Shown: in pieces, positions 39,801 to 52,600 of the stretch
How positions within the stretch are numbered: position 1 is the stretch's first letter
How the letters are laid out: every line of letters begins with the position of its first letter
Origin: Symbiodinium natans
Lineage: Eukaryota; Sar; Dinophyceae; Suessiales; Symbiodiniaceae
DNA: 64,000 nucleotides
Direction: 5' to 3'
NCBI GenBank assembly: GCA_905221605.1
Contig: CAJNDS010002764.1
Span: 88,501 to 152,500, forward strand
The notes under the pieces: model-generated
The model's database searches: none
Told to the model about the DNA's origin: nothing
What the model saw: the letters and a program-made list of their open reading frames with translations, nothing else
Translations under genes and position numbers: made by a program

Positions 39801-42800
39801 CATCCGCGTGGTGAACAGCCCGCCATGCCATTGTTCAAGCATGGGGACGCCAGCGTACCACAGCTGTCCTTGTGCCACCTCCGCTGTTGCATCTTCAACG
39901 CAGCCTCCCAAGAGACAATGCCGACCTTGAACCCCAAGCCCTAAGCCCTAAGCCCTAAACCCTACACCCTACACCCTAAGCCCTAAACCCTAAACCCTAA
40001 ATCCGTGTTTTAGCCTGTATGGCAGATGCCTTCAAGAGCAAACGTCCCTCCTGCAGTTCATGGTGGACCTGCTATCTGCCAGGGCCTTTACTTGGAGGTT
40101 ATGAGGCTGTGCAGAGCAGAGGGTCAGAGATTTTCCCGATATGGGGGGTTCTTATTTGCCGTTATTTCATGTGGAGCCCTTCTTCGCAGCCGCCATGAGC
40201 CTCGGTTGAAGCCTCCTAAACCATCCCTCATCTGATCAGTAAGTTATGCAATGGTTCCTGCAGCTGAGGCCCTGCAAAGACTCTTCTACGACCCCACGCC
40301 CTTCACGTGCTTGCACTTGCGATCTACATCACCCCCGCCAGGCTGTCGATGGGCCAGAGAGTCCGTGTCTCTGTCTGTGTCTTTGTCTCTGTCTCTGTCT
40401 CTGTGTGTGGTGTGTGTGTGTGTGTGTGTGTGCGTGTTCAGGAATTCCGGTGAAATCCGCTTCCAAGCCTAGACATTTCTTTGGCGAAACTGGACTTTCA
40501 GGTCGATGAGGGCACCGGCATATCACACACACCGCAGCATTCACAAGCTGTGCCTGAAGCTACATCAGGCTACAGGTGTCTGAACAGAGTTCCGTCGGCC
40601 AAAGAACAGAGGCCCGTAGCCCACTTTGCATCCAGTCATCCAAGTGTACGCGCGAATGTGTGAGTGCGAGCATGTGTGTTCGTCTTGCGTTTGTCGTTCG
40701 CAGTACGCATTTTCGATCGCACCTCTTGAGGGTTGGGTCGTGAATCAAGTGTGGTATTCGCAGCTTGGGCTGATGAGGCATTGGCAATGAATAATAATCG
40801 CCTCAATTGAAGCAGCTAGAAGAGCAGAGACAGGACGGCGGCGCAGCTCGTCGCACGAACCGAACCACAGGCGCGAAGGGTCAAGGGCCGACAGCTCCCA
40901 GAAGATTAGGTTAGAAGTTAGTGGTGTGAGATTCAATCTTGACGATTGAGTGTGATGTAAAATCTTTGCAGTCTGCTTCGGTTTCTGATTGGTCTGGGTC
41001 CACTGTTTTTTTTCTGTGCGAGCGAGCGACTTTTGCTTGCGACTAGAGCTGAAGTTGGCAGAACTAGCAACTGGGGCAACCAGCTTTTGAAGCAATAACC
41101 AGAACGGCATGTACAAAGGCAGCTGCAGTACAACTGCAGCAAGTAACATTTGGGGGGTCATCCGTCTGTTAGCATCAACAGAACGGCAAGTAGCGGGGAA
41201 CATCACAGGCGTGCCCAGAGGCTGAAATGGACGGTGGGAGGGCGCTCATCGTGTCTCCAAGAACAGGGGGTAAGCTGCTTGAACGGCCGTGTGGTTCGTC
41301 CATGGCCTATGTCAAGAGAGAGCGTTAGTTGACTAAAGTCTAACACCATGCCGGGCGACTCCCTATGTCTGTAGTTTGCTATCAAAGGATACTCCGTATC
41401 ATGTGATAGATTTGGACCTTACAGCACGTGCATTCGAGAAAGCGTTGGTCTTGAGATCCGTGGATGTGCTTGTCTGTGGGTACGCTTCTACTTGACGCTG
41501 TTTTCCCTGCTTGGCCATGGCCACAGTCCAGTCTGCACCTACAAGCATCTTTGGAACTTGCGGAGTTTAGGGGGCGTTGGGCTCTGACAACAACACACTG
41601 CATCAAAACAGCGCAACGCTGTACGTAGCACGTGGGTTCTTGGATCTCCAAGGCATCTCCACAGCGGTTGTTACGCTTGCGCGTCGCAGTGCGACCTGGC
41701 GCTTCGTGGTGTTTGAGTAAAGAGCAAAATGGGGGTTTCCGATATTGGGGGTGCTGTTATTGGGGTATAAGGGAATCCTACTATTAGGGGGTCTGTATTC
41801 GGGGTCCAGCCTCCTTGGCCTCACGGCAAGAGTCCCCCATCCGCCCAATCTGGTGCATCTAGGACGCAGGGGCTTTTGCTGTTCGGACTCCCCCCAAGAC
41901 ACAACAATTCTACACATCCCTGGGAGAGCGTAAAGGGCCTCTGCTTGTGTTTGTCACCCTTCAGCACGTCTCCTGGCGCGTGTGCTGTGCCTCGACAACG
42001 ATTGGGCCACATGCCTTCCGGCCGCAAAGTCCGGCGGGGGAGGCATGTTGTGCACGCTTACAGAACTGGCTTTGCTCAGTAAAGGCAAGATACTGGTATT
42101 GTAGAGAAAGACAGTCTGGGCACTTGTGACCATGCACCATTGTGTTGACGATGCCAGTGCGCGGAAGGAGGCCCCAACAGCGCGTGCTCTGTGCTTGAGT
42201 TGTTTTCACTGGCTGCTGCCCCCCCCTCTGTACCTGAGTACACCTTGCACACCCCCAGGAGGCCAAATAAACGCGCAATCATGAATGAGGAACAAGTCCC
42301 TCAACAACCAGAATGCGACCACCACCCCCGAGAACCCCACATGCATGGAATCACTGCTCTCTTGAAACAGAGCCCGTTCTTGGCAGGTTACAAAATAGGC
42401 ACCGATGAACTACTGCAAGCCTTGGGACGTAAGGTTTCAGGTACGACTGCCATCTCAAGGATGCTCAACACAGTACTCGTACCTTTTGCCTTCAAATGTA
42501 CAACATGTACGACAAGGTAACACGAGTCCGGTGTGCAAGTCGCAGACCGCCTGGGACCGCGCAGCGCCGTTCTGCGTCAGTTGCTAAGAGAAGAGGTCCA
42601 CGAAAGCTGGAGGGCAATAAGTACAGTACAACGTGAAGTGTTGTCACCGTAAGTCTTGAAACGGAGAGCCAGTAGCATCAATGCGGGAGGTTCCTCAAGT
42701 GCCCAAGGAGGCATCCCCTACCGATACACCTATTGAAAGAACCCACGCTGAGGGGGGACAGGTGCTTGCGCCTGTAAACGCTTCGATCGCTCGTACGACA

Positions 42801-43545
42801 CATCCACAAACACCGTCAACTATCACTACCGGGAATGCTCTAACCGCGACCCTATGTCTTCAACCCACACTCCTTCCGGCGTTGGCAAGCCCGCCGCTGG
42901 TTGCGAAGCCGCTTCTCGGCTGGCCTGATTATTTTAGCTTCGATGGCGATCAATGTTACAAAAGTGCCTGCCCTGGGGCCTGAGATTTTCAGTGAGTTGA
43001 GTGAAGGAAGCAAGCTCCAGGGGTAGGATCTTCTGCCTCAAGAATGGACTTTATCTGTGTGAATGTGGTCCGATTCCGTGGAATCGTTTATAAACAGGGG
43101 GCTTGTTTATGAACACAACGCTTGTTTCACGACACAGGGTGTGTTGGCTTGCTTGCGTGATTGCTTGCTTGCTTCAGTGGGATTGCTTGTAAACAGGATG
43201 CATGATGGCACTGAGTTACCTGCAAGCAAGAGAAACACCTGTTGAGTTCGAGAAAGAAGTTTGCAACCTTCAAAGCTTGCACATGAAAGGTCAATGCTCG
43301 GCTGCATGGGTGTTGATCCTCGTGCTGCCTGCATGTGATGGGTGCAACGACGAATGATGTCTGTCTTTGGCTAAAAAGCTACTTTTTAAACTGCACTTCT
43401 CAGCTTTATAGAAAACGCATGACATGCACACCGCATCACCGCACGACCTTGACTTCATGCAAAGCAACCTTCGAAACGCCACAGGCTCCGGGATGTCAGC
43501 TCTCCAGGGAGGGCTGTAAAAAAGACCTTGTGTGCCTCATAGAGT

Positions 43546-43635
43546 TTAGGGTTCAAGGTTTAGGGTTTAGGGTTCAGGGTTCAGGGTTTAGGGTTTAGGG
43601 TTTAGGGTTTAGGGTTTAGGGTTTAGGGTTTAGAC
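43546..43635 (+). repeat. Interstitial TTTAGGG array
   Basis: About twelve units, the last eight nearly perfect TTTAGGG. Confidence 0.95.
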
Positions 43636-45080
43636 CGGCATTGGGTCAAGCCCACGGGTCGGGTACAATGCTTGGTCGCTCCGAAAGACCGCTGAGCCAT
43701 GCCCCCGCATGACACATTCCAATTTGCTCACACTCTAAATTGTGGTCCCTTTTGGGGTCGGTATTATACGGCGGCCTTTTATATTTAGACATTTGGGGTA
43801 CCGCAAAAGGGACTCTGATTTAGCGAACTCACCATTTAACTGCCCATCCGGAACGGCATCAACGGCATCAAACATTTATCTTCGGATGCATGCAGCTCGG
43901 GTGTAGATTCACAAAACTCGGTCCTCATGGCATTTGCCTCTTGAACTTCTTCGGAGAACGTCAACATGATGTAGTGACAGAGCGGCTTGTCAACACGAAA
44001 CCCGAAACCCAAAACTTCCACGCCTCGCCGCACAATAAGGCCCAGACGTCTCAGCCGGTTTGCGGCTCGCACGGCGGGTGCCTCGCAAAGCAAGGCGTAG
44101 GGTTTGGGTTCCCCTCAGCTTCTGGAGGATCTGGAGTGCGTAGCAGTGTTTGACCACCACTGTATCTTAAAATACCTGCTTTTGGTTCATCCTTTTCGGG
44201 AGTTTGCATGTAAACCCACTACAAACCCTAACCGTGCCAGCTTGCGCACCTGGCATGCTGCGCGGTCCAGGACTCGGGAGTTTCTCAAGACGATCTTTAC
44301 TATACACAACCCTTTTTCATGGGTGCCCTAGAATCATAATAGTAGGATACCCACGCACTTTAAGTTTTTCACAGTATCCCATGTTTGAGAAACTCCCATT
44401 TTGCATGGCAATAGGATTTAGGGTTTTGGTTTGGGGTTTGCCGTGTGGTTTAGGCTTTGTTGTGCAGCGATTAAGGTTAGGGTTTGCAGGGTTAGGGTTT
44501 CAAGTCTGCAACTTGAGTTTGCGGTTGAGGGCTGATACTCAAGCAGAGGTATTTGGGTGCGACTGAGATGTGTTTTTGTTGCGGAGATGCTTACCCGACT
44601 TACTGCCCTCATGAAGGATGTTTAGGGGTGTTATAAGGGCAACCCATCCTAGTGATCCGAGAGCGGCTGCGGCACGAATGTTGGGCTTTCTTTGGCTCTA
44701 GACCATATCCTCGGCCAGTAGCAGGATGATGGAGCCCCCACGCCCTCAACTTTCTTTCGTCTGCACTGGCCCTTGCCTGTTTCCCAAAAACCACCTGGTT
44801 GGTCCACAAAGCTGCTGATGATGATGTCTCAAGCTGTTTTGAGTGCACCATTTCTTTCGAGCGGCTATGCACGACCCTCTAATCCGAGCATGGGGATTCG
44901 TTTACAAGATCTGGATTATGCCGGCGAAGACTCCAAACAGTAAGATTGTGGAGAAAGGGAAAACGCGTGAAACAACAATGCGACTTAAAATACGAGAGGC
45001 GCTGGCAAGTTGCATTCGCGCAGCCGGCGGGCGTCCATGTCTATTGGGTTGTCTGTGTTTCGTTACAGCATGCAAACAGA

Positions 45081-45480
45081 TCAAAACCAAGTCCAAAAAA
45101 TATGTAGATTGGTGCTTTGCGACAAACCACGATCCCACATGCAATTCGGAGCATGCCAAATGCATTTTTCGTCAGAAATTCTCGTCTGGTTCCGCATTCT
45201 TTGTGGAGGTACCGGGCGTCGGTCAAAGCTCCGAGCAACCTCTTGAGCTTTCTCCGTGTTTCGGAAGGCCTCGGCCGCCGCATCTTTGGCCGCCTGCTCC
45301 GTTTCACCTCTTCCAACATAGACGTCGGACCTGAATGGATCGAAGTCAATACGGAGCTTGCAAACAAAGGCCTCTGTAGAATCTGGATCTGGCACCGCCT
45401 TGAAGTCCAAGACACCCAAATTCTTATTCCCGGCCAATCGCCGTTCCCCCTGAAGCTTGGCCGCGGGGGCCGTGCTGTCA
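45081..45480 (-). CDS. Exon with a dsRNA-binding-motif-like domain
   Basis: The minus-strand frame reads AKLQGERRLAGNKNLGVLDF, then EAFVCKLRIDFDPFRSDVYV, then GRGETEQAAKDAAAEAF. This is the beta-beta-beta-helix layout of the dsRNA-binding motif, including the diagnostic 'G-x-G-x-x-x-x-x-AK-x-AA-x-x-A' signature at its end. The N-terminal helix is weak. An in-frame TAG at about 45,486-45,488 is followed by a possible 3' splice site (gacag, near 45,474), so this looks like an internal exon. The 3' end (after QRMRNQTRIS) is uncertain. Proteins with this fold bind structured RNA. The rest of the gene was not found. Confidence 0.4.
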
Positions 45481-45915
45481 GGCTACTCCGCCAAGCATAC
45501 CATGGAAGCCGCATGCAGCTGTCATCCGAAATCCGGGCTCTGGCAGGACCCTTGTGAAGCCTAAACTTCATCCAGGACCTCATCAATGTACTGCGTACCT
45601 CGAGTAACCCTTATCCTGTACTTGTATGAACTTGGTCTTCACAACAATGGGCGGCGCAAGTGTGAGTAATACCACATGACACTTGGCGCCTAGAACCGCT
45701 GCTGCAAGGCCCTTTCCCAAAAAGCAGTAAACTCTCAATTTCAATGGGGCAAGCTTGCAATCATAAGACTTTCCGCATTCGTTTTCGGAGCTCTCCTAGC
45801 CTCCGCAACGCCCCCAATGTGCTCGGACAACTCAGCAATGCTCTGAAAATCTCGTATGGGTTTTCCGTCAGTTCCGATTTTTTGGGAGTGAGTGCATTGG
45901 TTTTCGGAGAATCTT

Positions 45916-46150
45916 CGGCTGCTATGCTCCAGCCACGAAGGGAGGGGGGTTGTTCCCAGCTTTTGTTTGGGGGAAAAATGGGGGGCAACAGGATGCCTCA
46001 GAAACATAGGTGGGAGATTGCGCGGCTGTCGCGGCTGATGCTTGGATCTGCTTGGGCTTTTGCACCTTGGATGACATGCTGCAACACATGCTAGCTCCCC
46101 GAATTAGAGAGCAGCTCCCCGTATTGGAGAGCAGCAGCGAAGCTCCCCAC
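45916..46150 (+). repeat. Dispersed repeat, copy 1
   Basis: About 235 bp, from GGCTGCTATGCTCCAGCCAC to AGCTCCCCAC. It shares about 85-90 percent identity in blocks with 51,240-51,444. It includes an internal duplication of AGCTCCCCG(A/T)ATT(A/G)GAGAG. Confidence 0.85.
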
Positions 46151-47342
46151 CTCAAACGGTCAGAAGCAACTAAAAGAGGAAAACTTGAAAGTACGAGGGT
46201 CTGTAGCGCTTCTCAAGGAGCTTATAAATCTAAACCCTATCGCCCCATGCTGCAAGTGGCAGCAGTTTAAATCCTCGCGTCGCTAGCCACCGTTTTAATC
46301 CTTGCTGTGGATAGCTTGAAAGCGGTGTCTGATGGTAACGTGTAAGACAAATGCCCAAGACGAGCCCAGACAGCTTGGGATGAAGCTCGAATTCTGCACA
46401 AGCAGCACTGAGCCCCGACGCCCCAAGCCATGAGACCCTTTGGACACAGGGCCCTCAGCTTTTGGTGGGATGTTTTTTCCGACTCTTGATTTTGTGAGGC
46501 GGCTCCTTCTGGCTGGGGCCTTGGAAGTGTGCTGCTCCAAGGTTCGGGAGCATGTAGTACGTAGGCTTGGCTTTGCTTTGGAGGGCCTTCTCAGGGACAT
46601 AGATCGAAACTGAGTTTTTTTTGAGCCTTAAAAATTGTTTTTGGGCATTCCAAGCCGCGCAATGTGATCGAACCTCTTGTTCGGGGAGGGCGGGGGGAGG
46701 GGGCGGTGTGGAAACAACTCCTGCGCAGTAGCACTCTGCTCCTACAACTTCCTGCGCCGACTCCCAGACCTTCGAAATAGAGAGGCAGGTGGGCTTCCCG
46801 CAGAGAGTTCCGCAGAGCCTTCCAAGAGAAAGAATTTTTCAATTTAAGGGCTCTTGCCTGCACATTCTGCACAAGCCAACGTTTGACGAGTAGCAGCGCT
46901 ACAGAAGTCCTGTGGCTGGACCAGTAGATCGGCAGCACGGCAGAAGTGCTGGGGGTTGAATAGCAGCGCTGCACAGGTGCTGCAATATGCGTGGCGTAGC
47001 ATGAGAGCAGCGCTGCACAGGGGGGGTTTGATGATGTGTGCTGCCAGCACCTTTTCAGTCCCCCCAAACCCCTACACCCCGTAGAGCCTAAGCCCTGAAG
47101 AAGCAATGGACCAAATGGCTTTTGGGTTTGTAGGTTTGCGGGGTTCAGGGCCTGTAGGGGTTTAGGGCTGGCACTTACAGGCTTTTAGGGTCAGGGCTTG
47201 GGGGTTTATCGGGTTGAGGGTACACTTTTTAGAGCCCAGTATGCAGGTAAGGGGGTTTAGGGTTTAGGGTTTGGGGAGCGCTTTAATAGCTCGCGCCAAA
47301 ACATTTCTTTGTGGTACGAACTGTGCCCGGGTATAGCTCGTA

Positions 47343-47377
47343 GCTGTGGGAGAAAAGTTGTATTCTTCTCCCACAGC
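47343..47377. repeat. Perfect 12-bp-stem hairpin
   Basis: GCTGTGGGAGAA (47,343-47,354) pairs with TTCTCCCACAGC (47,366-47,377) around an 11-base loop. Confidence 0.9.
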
Positions 47378-47776
47378 AGGAAAAAAGAACGCCCAAAATT
47401 GGCCTAAATGCCGCGAAACATCTTCGGCTACTAGTGGTCCCCAGTTCTTCTTTTTGTCTTACATATCAAGTTTAGAAAGAAGCCCTGTTGTTCTTTCCGT
47501 TCACTTCGTCTTCATTTCGTTGCCATGATTGCGCCCGGATTATGTTGCGTACATTTCGGCTTCATTTCGTTGGCAAACTGCGCGGACGCGATTAAACCAT
47601 CGAAATTGAAACGAAATTACCCATCGAAATTGAAACGACATTAAGACGGAATTAAACCATCGAAACTGAAACGAAATTAAGACGGAATTAAACCACCGAA
47701 ATTGAACGAAATTAGTTTAGTGAGCTTTTGGACTGCAAAGATCATAAACGTAAGAGCGAAAAGGCTCTGAATAGTA

Positions 47777-47802
47777 ATATATATATATATATATATATAT
47801 AT
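47777..47802. repeat. (AT)n microsatellite
   Basis: Thirteen AT dinucleotides without interruption, inside the inverted-repeat element. Confidence 0.95.
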
Positions 47803-48737
47803 TGAATACCGCTGGCCCCGCAAAAGAAGAGAAAGGAGTGGGGCCCTTGCAATATGAGTGTGATTAAGCCTCACACGCCACGCCCCGCAGCCCCATCTCC
47901 CTTTGATCCCCCCGTGAGAATGACCCCAAGAGCCTCGCAGCTCAACGGCCGTAGAGTCTCTGAGTGTTGGTCACCCAGTAACCCTAAACCCTAAACCCTA
48001 TATCATAGTAACGGTGCCCTCTTGAGGGTTGGATACGTGTGTACAAAAAGGAAGCTAGGGCCCAACAATGACAAAAGTGCCCTCAACCCGATAAACCCCA
48101 AAGCTCTAGCCCTACAACCCTATAGGTACCAGCCCTAGAAACCTACAGGCCCTGAACACCGCAAACCTACAAACCCTAAGGCCATTTGGTCCATTGCTTC
48201 TTCAGGGCTTGGGTCTAGGGTTTTAGGGGTTTAGGGTTTGGGTTAGTTTTGTTTTTAGGGGCCAGAGCGGGGGCATTGTGGATGGTATATTTCCGTCTTA
48301 ATTTCGTTTCAATTTCGGAGTCTATCAAGGTGTCAAAGGCCACTCACTGCCGTCGCGACGCGGTCGTTTCTCTCTATGTTTTTGCCCAGGTGCCATGCTG
48401 AAGTGTCCTTCAGGCATGATCCTGAAACGTGACAGTATGTGGTCTCTTGTCTGCATATGTCGGCGAATCGAGTCGTTCCCAAGAATGGCGCAACTGTCGC
48501 AACATTCTTTGTGCCTGCCACGCGCCATGCCAGATGTATTCTCAGGAGCGTGAGAAGTACCGACGAAAATGACTGCTGCAGAGCCGCTGCAGACGGCGTG
48601 GCACACGTTGGTGTGTGACATGGCGTGGTGAGACACGGGCACGTAGGCCTTTTGTCTGACACCAATTCATTCGGCCTTGTTAGTTGTCCGTGGCGTGACG
48701 AGCACGCTCAATGTGACGTGGCCCTTACTTAGGCGAA

Positions 48738-49621
48738 GTGCTGGTTGGGCAGATGGCAATGAAGCCATTTTCTTCGCAAACGGTGCGATCTACTCTGCGC
48801 TCTTTGACTGAGAAGCGTGTCCTTGAAGATCTGTCATGGGGCTTCCAATGCCCGTACAAAGCCGGGACTCTACTCCCATGCCTGCTAGAAGCGTGTAGCA
48901 TCTTGAAGCAATGTGTTCGAAAATTGCAAGAAGCCTGGTTGCTATTGAGGCCGGGTCGTGGATTGACTGTGGTCACTGTGCAGCCGGATGGAACCCTCAT
49001 AGATTCAGAAGCTTGTCTTGATACAGAGCCCTCCGGGAGCAGTGTGGAGCACATGGACCCATGCAGACATCCGAAACATGGCTGAGGCGACCTTTGACAC
49101 CATGAAAGCCGGTTCTGATGCGCTGGCCGTGCACATCAATAACATTGATGATGGGACTATGGTTTTGATCGGGGCGCTTGGCGAGGCAGGAATCTATGCA
49201 CAGATGCATTGTGGAAATAGTGGAAGACATGTTGCCTGACATGGAGGCTTCAATCAATCTTACAGACACGGCGAAAACGGCGATCAAAACCTGCGGAGCA
49301 ACTATGATCGACGGCAAAGCCCTCAGCAACGCGCTGCGGTAGCTGCACCTGTAGAAACTGTATAGCCTCTAATCCGATCTGCCATGCAAGTATCGGAGGT
49401 CTGTCATTCAGAGCCGGCTACGCGCTGGTTGGCATCAAGGGAGGACCCGCCTTGGCTGAAGACCTCAAGAAGACGAAGAAAGGATACGCCGTGGCGGTCG
49501 GACTTCTTGGACAGACGGAGGCGTCACAGTCGTCACACCAGCGAATCGGGCATTCAGGGGAATCGAGTGTGCAAACCATAGCCAGTTCCTGGGTCATGCA
49601 CATGCAGACGGTGCATAGGTA
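48738..49621 (+). CDS. FAM3/ILEI-like domain protein, four exons
   Basis: Exons proposed at 48,738-49,010, 49,087-49,185, 49,247-49,338 and 49,391-49,621. Joined, the frame stays open and the ILEI pattern runs through all junctions. Exon 1 ends LTVVTVQPDGTLIDSE. Exon 2 holds ATFDTMKAGSDALAVHINNI, then DDGTMVLIGALGE. Exon 3 holds ASINLTDTAKTAIKTCGATM. Exon 4 holds FRAGYALVGIKGGPALAED. These match the 'FDT', 'I-x-x-I-x-x-G-T-x-V-L-I', 'A-x-x-x-L' and 'FR-x-x-Y-A-L-V-G-x-KG' landmarks of the family. The introns would be 76 bp (GC-AG), 61 bp (GC-AG) and 52 bp (GT-AG). GC donors are known in dinoflagellates. The family includes secreted FAM3 proteins and lectin-like domains; the role here is unknown. 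The start and exon 1 N terminus are uncertain. Confidence 0.6.
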
Positions 49622-52600
49622 ATGCATTTCCAGAAAAGAAAGCACTGGCGTTAAGTTCCAGTCAGTGACATCGTGTTCCCGCCTGCACCTTAAACTACCA
49701 AACATAAAGCTGTACCCGCTACCAGTACAAAGCACCATGAGAGCACAGTGTAGAAGGGGGCACATCTGATTGAGACTGCGTTCTGTAAGGGCCTCTCTGA
49801 CGCCTAAGCCTAACTGTGTTCCTTGGGCACCTAGTTCCTGGTCAGCTCCAGGATGCTGATCCATTTAGAGGTTCTCTACTCTCGTAGCATCTATCCATGT
49901 TGGCCCCTTTCCGTGCAAAACGTTGAGCGAATTTGCAGATAATGAGGCGCCTTCTGGCATGGTCCAACCTTCGCGTGCTGGGTTGAGCCCGAAAAAACGC
50001 TCCTCTACATGGCGGTTTCAGTTTGAAGTAGCTCAACTCTACGCCTCAGGCAGCCACCCACCTGCCTCCTGGTGGTGCAGCCCCTGGCAGTTGCTGATTG
50101 CAGTTGCTTGTTTCTTCTTTGCGAGGGCTTCAGTGTGGCAGGAACATCAGTGGGAAAGCCAACTTCCTGACCATAGGAATGGGAGGCAATCTCTCTTGAT
50201 TCCCGCCCCTACTCAAGTGAGGTCCTGCACCAAAAAACAAAATCCCACACAGGGGGCGACATAGATGTGTAGCCCTGCATCATTTCCTGGACCCCATGCT
50301 CCAACATGACGTGTGGTACATGTGATCCAGTGGACCTCGACTATCTGGTTTTCCCACTTGGAACCAGTCTCCCCGAAGGTTGCTAAACCCCTACGCTAGG
50401 CCAGTTGGAGGTTGCGAGGTGCCACCGGTCGAGGCTGGGGTCTGGAGGGTTGAGGCTTGGGGTTTAGATCCAAGCGGCTTGAGTCCTGGGTTGTGACGGT
50501 CGAAGTGAGCTTGCCATCCTGTAGATGGGTTGAGAAAGGGCCAACGTGATGCAGGCAAACAACTCGTCCGCCTCACCTCACTCCAGCCAAACGCCTGAGG
50601 TTTGGGGTTCAGTGTTTCGGGCCGGAGGTTGAGGGTTTCGGGTTTGTCGTTCAGGGTTGTGCTTTGTGGAAAAGGTATGGCACGGGTATGAAGACTGTAT
50701 TGCGGATGAGAGCGCGAGCGAGCGAGAGAGCGAGAAAGAGAGAGACACAGAGAGACAGCAATGCTGAGGTTTAGGTTCCGCGGGGCAGTTGCAATTTGAG
50801 GAGCGCACACTGCTTTGGGTTGTCTTTCTTTGGGACTCGCACAGGTCGCAGGACGATTTGAAGCTGCATCCTAAGTTGGATTGAGGGATGCGTGTCTCAG
50901 GTTGTGGAAGAGAGGTCAAGGGACCTCATGTGTTGTTTCCTCGCCCGAACAATAACAATAATCACCGCTCTCCCACCGGGGCCGCCCCCTGCGCTTCCCA
51001 CGTGTTTTCTGGCTGAGGTATGATGATAGTCTTCTTCCCTTTCCTCCCCCAAGCCGACACAAAGAATAATCCCCCTCCGCCCCCTGTTAAAACAAAAGTT
51101 CGCGCACGCCCTCCTTTTCTGAGTTTCGATGTCAATGCAGTGTGACAGTGTGCACAAGGACCAAAACCGCCATTCCCGATGTCACAAGCCGACGACAACC
51201 CCCAACCCAAAACCTGAGCCCGCAGGTCAGTGAGTGCATCGGCTGCTATGCTCCAGCCACGAAAAAAGGGGGGTTGTGCCCAGCTTTTGTTTGGGGGAAA
51301 AGGGGGGCAACAGGATACCTACCTCTCAGAAGCATAGGTGGGCTTCTGGGGCTTCTGCGGCTGGATGACATGCTGCAACACATGCTAGCTCCCCGAATTA
51401 GAGGGCAACTCCCCGTATTGGAGAGCAACAGCGAAGCTCCCCACGGAAAACAGTCAGAGAATCATTCATCATTGTTCTCGAGTGTTTGTCATATGGAGAG
51501 CATTGTTGGCTTGCATTCATTCATGCAAGTGCAGGTGCCAGCTAGGCTGTTGTAGATGTATAGTTTGTTTAGGAGGTTTGACTTCGGGGCTCTCAAGGAT
51601 ACTCGCAATTTAGTCCATCGCAATCACAAGTATGCATGCAGCACCTCAGGCTGCGATTTTTGCAGGCAGGGTTGGTGTTCGGGCTTTGGGGATCTCATTC
51701 AGGGTTGGGGCTTTAGGGTTAGGGCATGCCTGAACACAGGAACAACTCGGTCTTATTTCGTTTTTACAGTTTTGTATATGTATGTGACGTCTGTGGCCTA
51801 TGGCTCACGCAAGATCTTGTTTCCGCCATGGCAAGCCGGCCGTCATCCATGGCAAGCCGGCCGTCATGCGTTTCTTGGTCTCAATTTTGTTTAGGAGGAG
51901 CTTTCAGCTGCTAGAGTCTTGCAGTAGGGTGTTTAAGGGGAGTTTAGCCCCTGCGCACATAAGGTTGTTTCACAGGCCGATAACTTGAGTACTCGAGACT
52001 TTTGGGAGCACGAACTCGTTAGACTTTGGGATGCGCGGAGCCTCATCTCGCCGCAAGAATGATACTCAACAACACCCAAAATGCCCAAAAAAACCCCCCA
52101 AAATCCAACCAAAAGACCTAAACCAAAAAACTGCTGGAGCCCCCAAATCAGATCCCCAAGCCACCCGAAACCCTTCCTAAAACTTAACAAGCCCGAAAAA
52201 CCCTCTGAACCCAATAAACCCCTACAAGCCCCTCTATCAACCCTACAAACCCTGTACCCTCCATACCCCGTAAAACCTTAAACTCTAAACCCTAAACTCC
52301 CCACCTGCCATCCTCCAAGGAGCATGGCGAGCACTTCACGGAGGCCGCAGGGAGTGGGCATTTGAAGCGTCGCCTGTAAACCCTACAAACCCGAGAAGCC
52401 CTATGAACCCTGTATGCCCCATAAGCCCTGTAAGCCCTGTAGACCTTAGGAACCTCACAAGGTCCAGAAGCCCCTAAAGAACTCAAGCCTGGCACAACCT
52501 AACACCTAAAACCGAAAACGCTCGCCCTCGAACCCCTAAACCCTAAACAGCCCCAGGAAGCCCCCAAGAGCCACCGAAAGTTCTCAAAAGTCTACAAGCC

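Larger units (their letters stand above)
37716..45040. other. Host sequence without recognised genes
   Basis: No ORF here has a recognisable domain. It holds an imperfect ATCATG-type palindrome cluster (39,065-39,115), a G-run (39,727-39,800), a CT/GT microsatellite (40,360-40,435), CCCTAAG tracts (39,936-40,003) and a TTTAGGG array (43,546-43,635). ORFs such as 42,681-42,983 were examined and show nothing diagnostic. Confidence 0.4.
47090..48210. mobile_element. 1.1-kb element with ~137-bp terminal inverted repeats
   Basis: 47,090-47,227 is the reverse complement of 48,073-48,210 over almost its full length. The outer ends AAGCCCTGAAGAAGCAATGG and its complement are identical for about 30 bp; inner parts differ by scattered substitutions. 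The interior holds a 12-bp-stem hairpin (47,343-47,377), repeated ATTAAACCATCGAAATTGAA units (47,590-47,710), an (AT)n tract (47,777-47,802) and no ORF of note. This is the architecture of a MITE or foldback element. No target-site duplication was confirmed. Confidence 0.65.

Noticed and set aside
39558-39944. Gly-rich and Pro-rich ORFs
   Set aside because: Produced by the poly-G tract at 39,725-39,800.
44900-45165. Minus-strand 87-codon ORF
   Set aside because: No domain; it runs through the 3' side of the dsRNA-binding-like exon without any shared pattern.
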